Of a DNA stretch of 64,000 bases, positions 26,001-39,583 are shown piece by piece (the stretch's first letter is position 1; the number at the start of each line of letters is the position of its first letter). Under the pieces are notes generated by a model. The model had not been told where the DNA came from and did no database searches. It saw only the letters and a list, made by a program, of their open reading frames with translations. The translations under genes and the position numbers were made by a program. Where the stretch lies: positions 4,278,001-4,342,000 of the forward strand of contig OZ024840.1 in NCBI GenBank assembly GCA_964017145.1, written 5' to 3'. The stretch is from Agrocybe praecox. Its lineage: Eukaryota > Basidiomycota > Agaricomycetes > Agaricales > Agrocybaceae.

Positions 26001-27380
26001 GCAGGTATATTCTCACCTTTTTTTTTTTTTGGCTGGTGTCTAGACGGTTAGAATACGTAAGGATACCACCTTCAAGATGGTCAGAGGTTCCTTCCTTCGT
26101 GATGCGCACTGCTAGCGCAAGCACGGACACGCACAGGTTTTTATTTGTCGCCACGCTGAGTTCTGGGAAGTTGGCGCATTCATTCGGTCGGAGGGCTGGC
26201 AGAAGAAGAATTCAGTAGACATGTTAGATCTCAGCAGAAAATAACGCGGTGGGCGCTGAGTATATACATATATATACGTACTTACTCATTGGTATTTAGT
26301 TTTTAGTCTGTAGTCCAAGCCTATGTGGTTCTGTTGATGGTGGTGAATGATCATTGTTTTTTTTGTATAGGTGATGATAATAGATGGATAGATAGAGAAG
26401 TCGCTTTTAGCATGAGAAAGGAGCGATAGCCAGAGCCAGATTAGATAGCCAGCCAGCCTCCAAGCTCTAAGAATAAGGTTTTTAAGTCCATAAGTAAGCA
26501 AATACCCGCGCGCGCAGAAAGACAAGTTGTAAAAGGACAAGTTACAAAAGTATATCGAGGGGATACAGTTCGAGAGCTCCACTTGTCGAGGTTCGAAGGT
26601 CGTAGTGCGTAAGTTCGTGGGAGTAGGAATTTAGGAGCTCTCTGAGTGGCCAATCGGCAGTCCCTTTAGTCGTTTGGGAGTCATACTTCTCCTTCTACAT
26701 TTCGTCTTGTTCTAGACTTAGTAGACCATACATAGCATAGAGGTATATACTCCATTGGCAGGTGGAGTTACCAGAGGGGCAAAGACTTTCTTCCTTTCAA
26801 AGAAACAAATCCCAAGTTACAGATAGATCTGAGACATACAGAATTCCTGTTCCCGAGAGTCCAAGGAAGGTCAAATTCAAATTGATTATGAATAAGTGAT
26901 ATACCCCATTTTTCGTATTTTGGTAAGGCTTTCCCGGGGGTACGACTACGGGTGTGTCGTTCGTTGTCATCGTTTTATGTTTTTGTTTTTTTGGTAAGTG
27001 CTTTGGATATACAAAAACTTGGAAGAGACTTGGAAGGGGGGGAAGTTGGTATCATGCAGTCACCGAGTCATGAGTCTCAGACGCTCAGCTAGGTAGATCT
27101 CGTAGTTTTCCAGCGGCCATACGTACCAAATACGTACATACGGCTTTATTGAATATTAGACTGCCCATTGCGCTTTTTTGGTGATGGTGGTGGCGGTGGT
27201 GGTGGCAGGTGGCAGTGAGCAGTGTCGGAAGCAATCGTCGCGTCGCACGGTTGTTCAATTTTCTTTTTCCATTCTGTTTGTTCCCATCAATCAGCGGTGC
27301 TGCCATTTATGGAAGTTATTTCCGTGGGAAACACTTAGCAAAAAGTTACAGTAGTTGCACAGCCACGTACGGGTTTGGTG
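20040..27380. other. Gene-poor region of 7.3 kb
   Basis: I see no gene that can be supported on either strand. The first bases are the 3' UTR of the hydratase gene and include a (GGAATT)4 run at 20089-20112. The rest holds scattered microsatellites such as GTAT repeats (25572-25596) and CGTA repeats (25856-25870). It has no long inverted repeat or transposase-like frame that I could detect by eye. The last few hundred bases should contain the ATP23 promoter. Confidence 0.55.
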
Positions 27381-28409
27381 ATGAACGACTCCTCTGGGAA
27401 AGGGCTTTCAACTTCTGCCTCTACCCCTCCTTCTTCTTTGCCTCATTCTGGGTCTGAGTCTGGGTCTGGCTCGGCCTTTGATTCGATATCTGCTGAGCCG
27501 CCTACGAGTGCGTTCGAAAGATGGCGGAGAAAAGCTATGCTCGTCACTGGTCTGGGTGTGTCAACGGAAGAACGCCTTGAAGACTTGAGGTTGCATCAAG
27601 TACGCGACTGCGAGAGGAAGAAGGAGTATCTTATGAATTATAGTGGGTCTTCTTCCTTAATACGAGTTTGTTTCGTTTAATCTATTACTTGGTTCATGAA
27701 CATATGAATATATAGGTCCAGTCGTAGTCTTCATGCTGCAGCAATTGAAAGCTGTAGGATGCGAAGTCCCTGCGCCTAATGTGCTTTGTGCTCCGTGTGA
27801 TCTGACACGTTCAGGGGGGTTCACCCCGGACCCTGGTGCTGTCGTCCTATGTGCTGGAAATTTCTTCAGCGAACAACACATGGAGAGCACCATCGCACAC
27901 GAGCTGATGCACATGTACGATCATTGTCGCTTCAAGGTGGACTGGGGGAATTTGAGGCATCATGCTTGCAGCGAGGTGTGCTTCTCTTTCTTTCTCTTAT
28001 TGTATTGTGATGGAAAAGTTGCTATTTTCTAAAGATTCGCGCCAACAACTTGAGCGGGGATTGTCGCTTCACACGTGAACTGCGGCGCGGGTTCGTGTCT
28101 TTCTCAAAGCAGCATCAGGTGAGGCGACGTTTTTCTCACCTGTGTACATCAAGAACAACTCTCAATTTTTTACTCGTCTCCATTGCATCACTACTTTGAT
28201 TTTAGGCCTGCGTACGACGACGCGCGATAGAGTCTGTTAAAGCCAACCCTGCTTGCCCAAATGAAGCTGCAGCTGAACGTGCAGTCAACGAGGTTTGGGA
28301 AAGTTGTTTCAACGATACACGGCCGTTTGACGAGGTGAGGGAGTCTCTTCCATTCCTGTGGTCATCGCTTAAATATATTCACTGATGACGTGCTCCCTAG
28401 ATCTATTAA
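27381..28409 (+). CDS. ATP23: Mitochondrial inner membrane metalloprotease ATP23
   Basis: Five exons (27381-27642, 27716-27975, 28035-28118, 28206-28334, 28401-28409) give 247 aa. The zinc protease motif HELMH is at residues 149-153. It is followed by the family hallmark [11 protein letters not shown], then [12 protein letters not shown] and NLSGDCR. The CxxC pair (C112, C115) and the many other cysteines fit the oxidised intermembrane-space form. ATP23 processes the Atp6 precursor and helps assemble the ATP synthase Fo sector. The start is the first ATG (27381); the frame upstream opens only at TTG. Residues 1-45 are Ser/Pro-rich and poorly conserved. The last exon codes only Ile-Tyr-stop, which is unusually short but has a clean acceptor. 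Introns are 51-87 nt. Confidence 0.95.
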
Positions 28410-28752
28410 CGGCTTTTGACCGTAGCGAGGAGACGAAGATAGAGCGTGTGCACCAGTGTTTTAGATTTCTCTTTTGGTAGGCGACTTACAACTACAATCT
28501 CCTCTCTGTCGATAATTGTCCTGGGCTGGGCTGCCGTGTATTTAAGAATTAGTATATGTAGCGAATAATTTGATAGAGGACTGGAAAAGTTTAGGAACAT
28601 GAGAAAATGTGTGACGTGATCCGCCGCTTGATTGATTACGCGTGTTTGCCTCGAGAATGTATAAAGACCGTCTGCTGTGCTTTTCAGTGGTTGCCCACAT
28701 CCTCCTCCGTTCCTTTCACGAGCTTTTCTTCTTTACGACCTTTCCCTGCAAA
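28410..28752. other. Intergenic spacer
   Basis: This 343-bp spacer lies between ATP23 and the GPI-protein gene, both on the plus strand. It must hold the ATP23 3' end and the next promoter. A pyrimidine-rich leader precedes the ATG at 28753. No other element is seen. Confidence 0.6.
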
Positions 28753-29669
28753 ATGTTCTCCAAACTCACGTATGTTTTTTCTGTGTTATTCAAAAGAACG
28801 AAAAGGCTCAACAGAATCGCCCAATTAGTCTCCTCGCCCTTGTTGCTCCTCTCGTTTCTGCTCTCACTCTCGAGGCCCCCCAAAATCCAACTTCCGGAGG
28901 GACAGTTACTATCAAGTGGACGTCTGCTGCCAATGATCCGTACGTTTAGTTGAATGGTTGGTATACATGCTTTTTATTGACTTTGTGGTCAGCGCGACGT
29001 TCTCTATCGAGCTCATCAACGTCGCCTTCAACAAGGCTTTCGCCATTGCCAACAACGTCAATCCCACAGCTGATTCAATCACACTTACCCTTCCCATTAT
29101 TCCAGTTGGGTACGCCAATCCTTATTTGGTGTCTATTCTTATGTTGCTTTATTTTCTGACACGTTCCCCTTTTAGAGACGGATACACTTTGCAGGCGGTC
29201 GATATTGGCGACATTAACAACGTCTTTTCTACGTCTCCTGACTTCTCCGTCGGTGCTGTTGTGAGCTCTAGCACTTCTAGCACCGTCTCCAGCACCTCCG
29301 CAAGTGCAACTTCCCGCTCTGCCTCGGCAACAGTCTCGGTCACCGGAACCTCGTGAGTTTTTTTTTCTTCTCTCCTTCCGCTTTTTTTCTTCTTTTTCAT
29401 TTTGCATGGCATGGTGGCTGACTCACGTTTCCCCATCTAGGAGCATCAAAGCAAGCTCGACTTCCAACTCCCTGGTCTCCCCATCTCCTTCCAGCTCGCA
29501 GACCAGCCCCGCAGTTTCCAGCGTTTCTAACTCTTCTCCGTCAGCTAGCGCAAATGGAACCGCTACCACCTTCAACTCTGGTGCGTTTTCGTCCTCCCAC
29601 TTTGGCGCCACCGGCATCGCCGCTCTCCTCGTTTCAGTCGCTGCTGGTGCGGCTGCCATCGCGCTTTAA
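28753..29669 (+). CDS. GPI-anchored Ser/Thr-rich cell wall protein (Kre9/KNH-like domain)
   Basis: Exons 28753-28769, 28829-28939, 28993-29109, 29176-29352 and 29441-29669 encode 216 aa. The signal peptide is residues 1-17 (hydrophobic, ending VSA). Residues 18-110 form a small beta-rich domain (LTLEAP..GGTVTIKW at the start; SIELIN, ITLTLP and YTLQAVDIG later) like the Ser-Thr-rich GPI-anchored family related to yeast Kre9/Knh1. Residues 110-190 are almost entirely Ser, Thr and Ala, a probable O-glycosylated stalk. The C-terminus is a hydrophobic GPI-attachment tail (GIAALLVSVAAGAAAIAL). The expected location is the plasma membrane or cell wall. The first exon codes only five residues and two bases; it is needed to complete the signal peptide, and phase supports it. 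Confidence 0.85.
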
Positions 29670-32600
29670 GTGATGCACTTCCTACTCCACTCTTTGGCCG
29701 CGAAAATCCCCGAGTGACATTGTTTTGTTTTGTGGTGGGGAAAGGATAGGGATAGTCTGTTGGTGGTGGTGTGGTGGTGGTGGTGGTGCGCCTGCTCGTT
29801 CACGAGGTTCTTTCTTTTAAATTTTTTCCACCGTTTGGCTTGAACATTACTACGCATCATGAAAAGGGGGGAAACATAGATATATCCATGACTTTGGAGG
29901 TTTATATATCCCTTTTTTTCCTACACTTATGTGATGTTTGCTGCTGCTGCTGCCTTGCGTACATTGGATATTTTTGTTTTTGGATAAGCCGTACATTGTA
30001 TCCCGAACTGTATACCTCCTTCCTCGTTTCTGTGTGTACATATGTACTATGCTTTATTGGACCTTGTTCTTTTTTTCCTTCTCGTTCATTGGTCCCTTGT
30101 TCCATTTTCAACTGTTCCCACTTCTGACTGACACTAATGTTTGTTTGCATGGTGTTCGGTCTGGTTTGCAGGCGTTTACGCAACACCTTTTTCTCCGATG
30201 CTGGATTATAATCATCCTCACTATCTTTGTCAAATACGATCGTTTAACCTTTAAGCTTTAAGATTTATTGACCCTATGCTTTGAGGTTGTGTGTTATGAT
30301 GTATGCATCTTAATTGCGTTTTTGGTGTTTTGACTTTATACTTCAAGCTTGGAGAATGTCATGCTGCGTTACTTTTAATGTGCATGCATACCATCAATCA
30401 GTCTACCATACTATTAAGCAAATGCGCAAGTTTGTGTGTACATACATGTTTGTTTTTGCACCTCTTTTGCTAATCTTATTGTTCTTTTCACTCATTTCCT
30501 CATTTTGATGGCGTTTTTTTAATTGCTCTCGCCATATTCCAGAAGTTGTAATCCGCTGAGAGAGTTGTGGGAGACTGAGAATGATGAGACTGGCAGTTCC
30601 CCGAAGCCTTTGAAAATAAACAACAGACCCTGGCTCCTCGGCTATGATTTTGATGTGCCGCTTTGCCGAATCCTGTCCAATCCTGTCCTCGTATTGAACG
30701 TTGAACGTTGAACCTTGGTCAGTCCGTTTAGTGTGCATGTAGTATGCTCAAACATACTAGGAGGTACGGCCTGTATCAAACGAAGGATACACAAATGAAA
30801 AATTAAATGCATATGTAAAATAAATTATTTACTAAAAGAGAATTTTGAAGATGAAGCATTGCTGCATTGAGGTAAAAAAAAACACGGTATGTATGACTGA
30901 AATACACCTTTTCCTGAGTATATTTGGGAAGATTTGCTGGCAGTAATGCTTTATCTTACGAGTGGAACTATGCTTCATTATTTGATTCAGAATTATGTAC
31001 AACCTCATCGTCGCCACTTTTCGGAGTAGTCCATTCTGTCCAAATTCTGTCAATTTGTTATCCATACGGATACTTGAATTGTACATTTTAAGGGTCATAT
31101 AATTTCACTATATTTTCTCTGGTATATTATAGCTTTAAAAAAAGATTTCAAATCTCATTTCATACGTCCACCCATATTTTCTAAGTACGCCTCGTTCGCG
31201 GTATTTTGGTTCCTGTCGGCTGCTCTTTTGCCTTTACTCTATTTTGCATCACGCCGGTGTAAACTCCGCGTTTCCCTGTCTCAAAGACTCAGTCTCTCCC
31301 AACGGATTGCATGCCCTCCCATATTCCATCCTTTGTCCTCCATCTCTCCATTTTACCTCACCAAGTTTGCATCTATTTTACAGACATTATCATGCATTTT
31401 CAATGCTATCTTCTCTTTCCTTGGATTTTTGTGTCATTTTGATACCTATACTTTACGGCCATGCTCTAATTCCTCCTTGCCATATGCTCTCCAATTATTT
31501 ATATTTTTGGTGCCAGAACGGAGCGAAGCGCATGCCTTGTAGCTAATAAGATATCTAGACAGCCTAATGGTCATTTTTGAAATCATTATGCACGTTAACG
31601 TCGTTCTAGGTATGCAAAGCAGCTTGAACCTGTCTTCAATTAGCGTGTATTTGTAATCCTACACCATTCTATACATACCTATTTCGAAGTATGACTTCAT
31701 TATAACATAAACTCGTGAGGCTATTAATTTGAGATGATTGTACACAGTACCTGCTCGAGGCGAAAATAGCTTGACGGGCTGCGCAGCGGAGAGGTGTAGT
31801 ACATAAACTTAAAATTACGCAAGAAGTTGTTTTTACATGACAGTTGTGCGATGTGCGCCGAGGACCAGGATTTGGTGTTGGTATTGGTGTTGGTATTGGT
31901 ATTGGTACATTTGGTGTTTTTGTTCGTAATTTGATTAAGGAGGAAAGAAAGAGGGTGCGCGGGGAAGTGGGTGAGTTATATTCAGTAGGAAAACCTTCGA
32001 ACTGTAATCTAAGAGAAGAAAGAACCCAGATATCAATGTAAGGCGGGAGCTGCCGCACTGAAAGGTGAGCGCCGAGCCCCGGCTCGAAGTCACCTGCTGA
32101 TTGCCGGGCGCCAAAAGACTTGCTTCAGCTTTGCGGAACACATTGAGGCATGGAGGCATTGACCTGCCGGTGATGTATGTACCGGAGCTGAGTTTGGCTG
32201 AGAACGCCGAAGAACTTGGTTGTTTTTCCGGCCGCTTGCCTGCCGCCCTTCTAACTCAAGAGTCTAGGACGTAGTAGATCGTTGGAACATCTCCATGTAG
32301 TAAGAACCATAGAGATAAAGGGACACCAGTGACTATATAAAGAGCACGATTACGACCACGAACAAATTCGAAGAGCGCGGCGGGGTTGATTGATCCTAGG
32401 TATCTGCGGTGGGTCGCCGGGTGGTATTAGTTAGTATTACTACGCCAGTATATCAGTGGTATCGGTGTATGTATAGACCACCCGATAATGTAATGTCAGT
32501 GAGAAAGGAAACATGAATGTGGTACCCACTACGTTGCGAGTTTGCCGAGGGTGCAATGTTCGAACGTTCAAGTGCCACTTGTGTGTGCGCCATTTTGCTT

Positions 32601-35600
32601 CTTCGTCTTCTGCTTCTTGATATTCCGAGAGGAGAAGCGTATACCGTGATAGATACGGTGTATCCATGGTTTGGATCGATGTTCAGCGAACAATCACTCC
32701 ATCACTCATTACAGGCCTGACCGACCGGCTGGCTAAATGCTGGTTCCTCTGGAGTAGTACTATATATACATATACATGATCCATATCAGACTTCCAGACG
32801 CGAGCCAGCAAGCGGGGAACTTAAGGCGCTCGCGTCAGGACAGAAGGTCCCCTTCTTTCTTTTATTTCCCCACATTAGTATTGGAAAATTCTAATTTCCC
32901 CAGACATAGAAGTATAGAAGTTAGATCGAATACCCGGGACCTACTAGAGCATTCTCGTTGGGATCAACTACTGTCCACGTTTAAATTGATAAGTATCACA
33001 CCTAGGTATTAGCCAGCCGAGCCTCTGCAGCCGTGTGCGTGAACAGAAAAGGCCTGAACGAAGCAGGGAGAATGTTAACAGCTTCTATGTGGAAATCGAT
33101 GCATGAAGTTTACGTACTACACGGAGTAGCGGTGAATAGTAACATGTCTGATCATTATTCCCAAGTTTGGCGTCAGACATGGTGTGTGGCGTCGGGTAGT
33201 AGGTAGGCATAGTAAGGAGGCATGTGAAATTATTGGGGTTCTTACAGAACGACAAGAAGAGCAGGAATGTTCCACTGCTTGCTTGCACTGGGTGTGTGGG
33301 TGTGAGTGTTTACGGGCGAGCTGCAAGTCAAGACTTGAGAGCAGGTCGTTAGTCAGCCTATGGGATATGGATCATCAGGCAAGTGTCGTTGAATCAGTTT
33401 GGCTTGTTTTTTTCTGGCAGGTTGATGAGATAGAACCCTTGAAATTGAACCATATTAGCCTCCACCAGGCTATGGCTATGATTACGAGAGTCTATCGGGT
33501 CGAAATTCTTGCGGAGAGACCCCGCATCGAAGAAGGAAGTGGATGTAATCCTGGTAGCCAGGCAGCCAGCACTGCAGCAATCACCATCGCCTGATCATAT
33601 CGATTTCGTCCTTGTGAGAAGTAAAAGCTGGGTGCCGACACAAGATTATCCAGATAGGCAAGACTGCTCCTGAACCACAAAACAAAAAAATAAACAGAGA
33701 GCTCCATAGTGGCGCAAACGTCCCGACATCAATCAAGCACATCCATCGGCGTAAACGCTTGCACGAGAGGATTGGACGGGGGAAATTGTCAGGTCCCACC
33801 TCCGTGGTGATACAAGCGTTAAGTCCGTGAGCACATTCTCTCCTGCGTTGACGTGGAATGAGATTTATCGAATACATAACATCGTATGTATCTATTCTGT
33901 TGTTATCATCATCATCACATCCAGACGTCCATCCACGATCTAAAAATGCAGAGAACACACTTTTTGTCAAATCCGCGCTCTGTTTCCCCATTCAGATACG
34001 AGAAGAAGCAGCGATCCATACCAGAGACGCGAGGTAGAATAGCCATTCAATTGAGAAGACTTTGAAGAGAGAAAGAGAGTAAAGATAAGAGAGTACGCTG
34101 CCTGATCTTGTGGAGAGATTTCTCAAGCAAGTGCGAACCGTATACGACCCAAGCAGAGGCTACGCAGGCGATGGGTGCGTGTGTGAATCCGAGAGATATC
34201 ATTATCTCTCGTGAGTAAAAGGCGTGAAAATAAAGAGCCAGGGAGAAATGTGCAAATTCCGAACGCCCATCAGCATGAATTGAATTGAAGATGGAGAAAT
34301 AACCAAGAGAAAGGCATCAGAGAGCAACTCGGAAACGGAAACATCTCAACCGTGTATCTATATTTAGATCACGGCCAATGCCGTTGCCGGCTTCGAGATT
34401 ATTATTTTCCAAATTCCTGTAGCAAAGAGAAGAGAGAGGGCCACGAGCGTTTGGAATCAGACAACCTTTTATACTTTATGCTTTATCTCCGGTAAAAATA
34501 CCGACGCTTACAGAAGGGACTGTTATGACGTGACCCTTTCAATGACTGCCGACACAAAGACAGGTACAAAGTAGTATATATCATACAACTAGGTCACAGT
34601 ACGAATTTAGATAAGATTAGTACCTACCACATCAGCATCGATAAACAGGTGACTACTTGACAAGAAAACTAGACAACATGTCCCAGAATATACAAATAGG
34701 CAGATCAGGAGATTCAAGTTTTCTTCGTCTTCTTTTTATTTTTGCAAACGAAACGAACGGTAATGACAATGGAAGAAAAGAAGAAATCCCTGGAGCGCCC
34801 CAACCCCGCACACGACGTCACGGGTGTACTTGCCAAATACGCCAATAGCCGACATTTTCTCGATGTCTTCGTCAAGTTTTTACAGATGAAAGAGATACGT
34901 ACAAACATATACCATAAACTACACTCAGCTGGCTGCGGGCCTGTATTCCGTCTTAAAATTTCTACCCTGCCGGAGATCTGTCAATCACGCCAGAGAGCAG
35001 CTCGCCCCGCGTCCGTATTAGTGGGCTGCTATCGATGTCTTCCCAAGCTTCGCGCGCAAAAGAATCGCACACAGGCTTTGGCTGTAACTGTAGTGCTCGA
35101 TGACTACACAAGTAAATGAGTATATCCCTCAAAAAACGCGTCGACTCAGCTTCGAGTGTCCCATCCACTCAAAATCGAAACAACAAATCTTAAACGGCTC
35201 AGTAAAGGAGCGCTAATTACTGCCCGACTGCTTTTAATAGACACATCGGTCTGAAGCGACCAGTCAATGTGAAGTATTAGCCAACCTTGGCCGCTGAGCA
35301 TAGAAGAAAAAAAACGAATGCTTATTCTTAAACCTATTTCCCGTCGCGCCTACCAAGTTGGCAGGAATTAGACCACGAGATGTTTGCAAATTCCTCGATA
35401 TGGGTTGTGAACCTACACGCCTTCCCATGACCAATGCAATTGAAGAAAAAGGAGGAATTTGGAGAAAAATCAGTACTCCGTTGCCTCGCTGGCATGGAGG
35501 CCAAGGCCACTGTGACGCTTACCGCCGAGAAAACTATGACACCATGGCAATTAATTATCAGTTCGCTGTTCGTATGAGAAGAGAGGAGGTGACGTCCGTC

Positions 35601-38600
35601 CAGTGTGTCAGTATGATGTGAGCCAACTCAAGCTGATAAATTGCGATTCGAGTCTCCCATGAGGAACTTCGTAATATCGATTTGGGACCGTGCTTAAAGG
35701 GGACCAACCGGCTTTCTAAAGGACTCTGGAGTCTGGACTGTTTTACGCATTTAGTCAGACATACGTAAATATATAGGGATATTAAAAAATTAAGTTGACT
35801 TACGATAGATAAAATTACTATCGTGTTTCGTTAGGTCTATGGATAATCCGCCATAACATAAAGGAAAGAAGGCCCCCTTTATTTTCCGGCCAATAAAAAA
35901 GCGCTCGGAACGAGTGTCGGGTAATAACCTAAGGAAACAAGGAAAGTTTTTTCTTGACCTTTTTGTCACAGAATTGGAACTCTGTGTCCAGTAATATGGT
36001 TCAGGAGGAAAACTGCCACATGCCAAATAAGAGGACTATTCACCGGTCTCGATCTTCACGGATGTGGATTTTAGGTCTGTGTTCGTGAGATATCTATCTA
36101 CTTCGCCATACCAGACTATGGGAAAGAGACAGCGACAGTTAAGAACAGCGGCGTGGGGGTTCTTCGATTGAGTTTGTGTATATGAAACGATCGTGCGTAC
36201 CTACTATTGAGTGCCAATTGAAAGTCAGGGTTCAAAGTTTACCTGCGGAGAATCATACTGAACAAGCACCATGGGACTCCTTGGAACTTCCCTGCGGGGA
36301 TTAGAACACATGCAGGTGCGGTATACGCTCATCTGTGCGCTCATTGCATACGTCTTCATTGCTTCCAAGGTCCGGACGCGTCGGTTCCTCATAGGTCAAG
36401 TGTGATGTGCTTAGGTGCTTACAATCACAAAAGCTGCGTAAAATGACCTACGTTAAATTGTGAATCGGCACATTTGTAATAGCGCAATTTACTGAGCTGA
36501 GTTGTTCACTGTCGATTGAATTAAGTGATAAGGTGTGACTCTTTGACAGACACCCTCGATCCTTTCCGAAGCTTTCTAGGGTAAACAGTTTAGTTGAAGA
36601 GGGGGAGCTCATACATACCAAAAGTCAACTTTTTACGGCCCTGATCCGAAACCACTCCTGCCCGTTATAACAAGTGGAGCAGCTCTAGCGCCTTACGGTC
36701 TTAATCCGAAATATCACCAACATAACGGCAATACAAATAAGGTGGTTTCGGGTACCACAGAGCACGAAAGACCGATAAGCAGTAAGGTTAGACGCCAGAA
36801 TTTCCATATGGATTAGGATCAGTATCGCGGTCTTTGAAAAAAAAAAGCTTTTTGCCGATCTTTGTGCAAACTTTGCGGTCATTAAAATTTTGTCTCCGGC
36901 ACGATAACTCTGTAGAGCTCACAGTACACTGATACCCGTCCAGATTCTGGGATGTTACCATGACGGGAATGAAGGCAGCGGGTTGTTGGTACCACTGCCC
37001 AGCCAATCATGAGTGATAGTATATTCGCCTGATAGTAGGTCACATTTTGAATGTGCGATTCGGGACGGACGAGAAGGATAACAAACACGGGTGCAATGGT
37101 GACTTGACAGTATACCATGGCCTTCGGAATCCTAAGGTAATGACACCGGAACATGGTTTACAAATTTAAGGGTTCAAATGTTCATGTTCTGTTTTTGGGG
37201 TCAATAGTAAGCAAACGAGTGTCGCGGCATTATATCGCGTACCTTTCATCTCCGAGCTCAAGTTTGACGATAGGGAAGTAGACAGAATCGATGAAGTCAG
37301 TTCCACACCACGCGATCAAGAATATCAGGTTGAGTAATACTTACTATCTCCCGCGCCATGCTTTCGTTCTTCGTTCACGCTTGCTAAGGCTGCTTCATTT
37401 CCGGGGCCGAACTTTAAAGTTGCTGGGGAACGGAAGGAAGAAGTGAGCTGGAGAATCAGTTCGGCAGGTGGTCCACTCGTAAGTGGGCTGTCCCGATTTT
37501 CAAGGTTGATGAGATTAGGTTCTCACTCGTGCTTCGAGTGGAAGAGTTACCATCAGCGGTAGCGTGAAATAAGGAGTTAGATGAAAGGGGAAGAAAAGTC
37601 AATGGATTTGAGGCAGTTCCAGAGCTTGTAAGACAGAGAACCATGTCAATCAGAGGGCGACGGACGATGGAGCAGTGGCCAATGATAGTCATCTCTGAAG
37701 AAATCTTTGAGAGAAGGACACTATCATCAGTCCATGATCGCCTTGTGCTTGATTTCATAGCGGGACATTTCCAGAACGTCGATAAAGTTGCTAGCGTTCA
37801 GACTTCGCACCCTCGAAAGCGCCAGCAAAAGACCTAGACCTTGCGGAGTCGGGGTATTGTAGCAAGGATCACAGAACTTGGGTATTCTCATCTATGCGGT
37901 TTAGCCCCTTTCCAGATGTGATTATCCACGACTCGAATGAACTACCTTCCTCAACTTCGCGCAAGCGTTGTGGCGCACACTAGAACACGGCTAGTAAACA
38001 GCGCCGACAACAAAGACGAATTCGTGAGGTTCGCCATGGGTAATAAAATTGTCCCCATATACGAGAACTGCGGTCTGGTTGCCTGTATAGTCACATAAAA
38101 AAATCCAGGTAATCAAATAGCGAATAGCACTAGTAGCAAAGTATTAGAAAGTTCGATTAAGGCTTTATCATGTGCGTGGATAACGGGCCAGGCACTGTCG
38201 ACAACCGAATGAATACATACGCAACCAGGAAGATGGAAGTCATTCCGACAACGTCGTGCTGCATGATGACAGCGTGGACGTGCAGTACGCACGTATTCTG
38301 CGATGACCTGTTCGGCAATTCAAAAAAATCAGAGAGGACTCTTTATCCCCGAGCATAGGCGAAATACCATACCTTCAGTTGCAAGGTTCCAGGTAAATTT
38401 GCCGATAGCGAATTCAATAGCGGTCGACGCTGGAGGCGCGACATAACCCAAAGGGTTGAAATATGCGCATTAGAAACACAAGTGGAGCGTTTGATGTAGG
38501 TTCCTGAGGCATTCGTGAATAGAAACCTTGGTCACACATGGGCATAGGGTATATAATTGACTGATGCATGCTGAATGCAACCGCCATTCCACAGCCAAGG

Positions 38601-39583
38601 AAAAGAAAAAAACGCAGCAGTCCTGAGGCAATAAACAATTCCACGAGATTTTCACAAATGACTCGGCAAGACTACATTTAGTCGAGATGCGCCTGTAAGG
38701 AACTTACTTTGCCAGAAAAAAAAGTCAGCTGTAGAGGAACAATCCCGGAAATACGTAAACTCACAGAATTAGATTGACTGAACAAAATGGTCAATCTACA
38801 GATGGGCAAATTTTACGGCAGAGAGAAGGATCTAGCGATTACAAACGGATGTAAGCCATGTGCTGGTCCAGTTCGTACTGATAGATCACCGAAAGCGAAT
38901 TAGTGGTGGAAAGCAAGCTAACTCGGCCATCGGTTCATCACTGGTTCAAAGAAAGAGTGAGCACCCAAGCATATGACAGATCCGGATCGCCAGGAGTCAT
39001 CTAGGACATATGTCTGCTCAAAAGTTAGCAATGGGACCCAGGAAGCCGACGTTTGCATGGGTCAAGCGAGGGCTGCAATTCCAACCTGGCGATCAGAACT
39101 TTTGGGCTGTTACCGCTTAGTATTGGAAGAGTTCCATTCAGTGCTACCTTTAGTTTGTAAGTCGAGGACGTTTGATTCAAGTGTACATTTGACTTCTATT
39201 ATGACATCTTGTCCAAAAGTAAACTTTAAGTACTAAACCCGTGAAGAAAAGTGGCAGTGATATTTACCTGTTACCCAACGGATGGTTCCTCGGATGATGA
39301 CTATGAGAGGAATATGTTATAGCCTGAATGTCAACTTCAAGTGGGATGAAAATTTAATGAGCAATTCGAAGGTATGAATCAAGGACAAGGAAGTCAACAG
39401 GGTGGACTTGTTGGACACACTGACAGACTTACTAGATGCTAATTAGTAATGACAAAGAGACTCGAGTGCAACACAAATGTCATGGCAGGAGTTTAACGGC
39501 ACGTGACTGTGACTGTAACATTTCAGAGACAGACGCGTGCTCTGACGCAAATATTGCTGACTCAATCCTGTGGAACTTAAAAG
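29670..39583. other. Gene-poor region of 9.9 kb
   Basis: No gene could be assigned. 29670-30500 is T-rich and presumably starts with the 3' UTR of the GPI-protein gene. 31868-31916 carries a GGTATT/GGTGTT simple repeat. On the minus strand at 38440-37900 several segments with intron-like borders stay open (for instance around 38430-38360, ending in TTTACCTGGAACC) and may be remnants of a gene, but no product can be named. Frames of 100-136 codons here start at non-ATG codons and show no recognised motif. Confidence 0.5.
31868..31916. repeat. Hexanucleotide simple repeat (TTGGTR)n
   Basis: An imperfect run of TTGGTG/TTGGTA hexamers of about 50 bp. It is purine-skewed on the plus strand and opens a Val-Gly-Ile-Gly frame of no significance. 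Confidence 0.8.

Noticed and set aside
27375..27380. TTG start two codons before the ATP23 ATG
   Set aside because: A non-ATG start is not expected in this fungal gene and an ATG follows at once.
33184..33991. Two opposite open frames of 136 codons each
   Set aside because: Both are isolated, the forward one starts at GTG, and neither shows a motif or intron-linked extension.
34742..35119. 125-codon forward frame with a charged start
   Set aside because: No family resemblance, no intron context and a flanking region without coding character; left uncalled.
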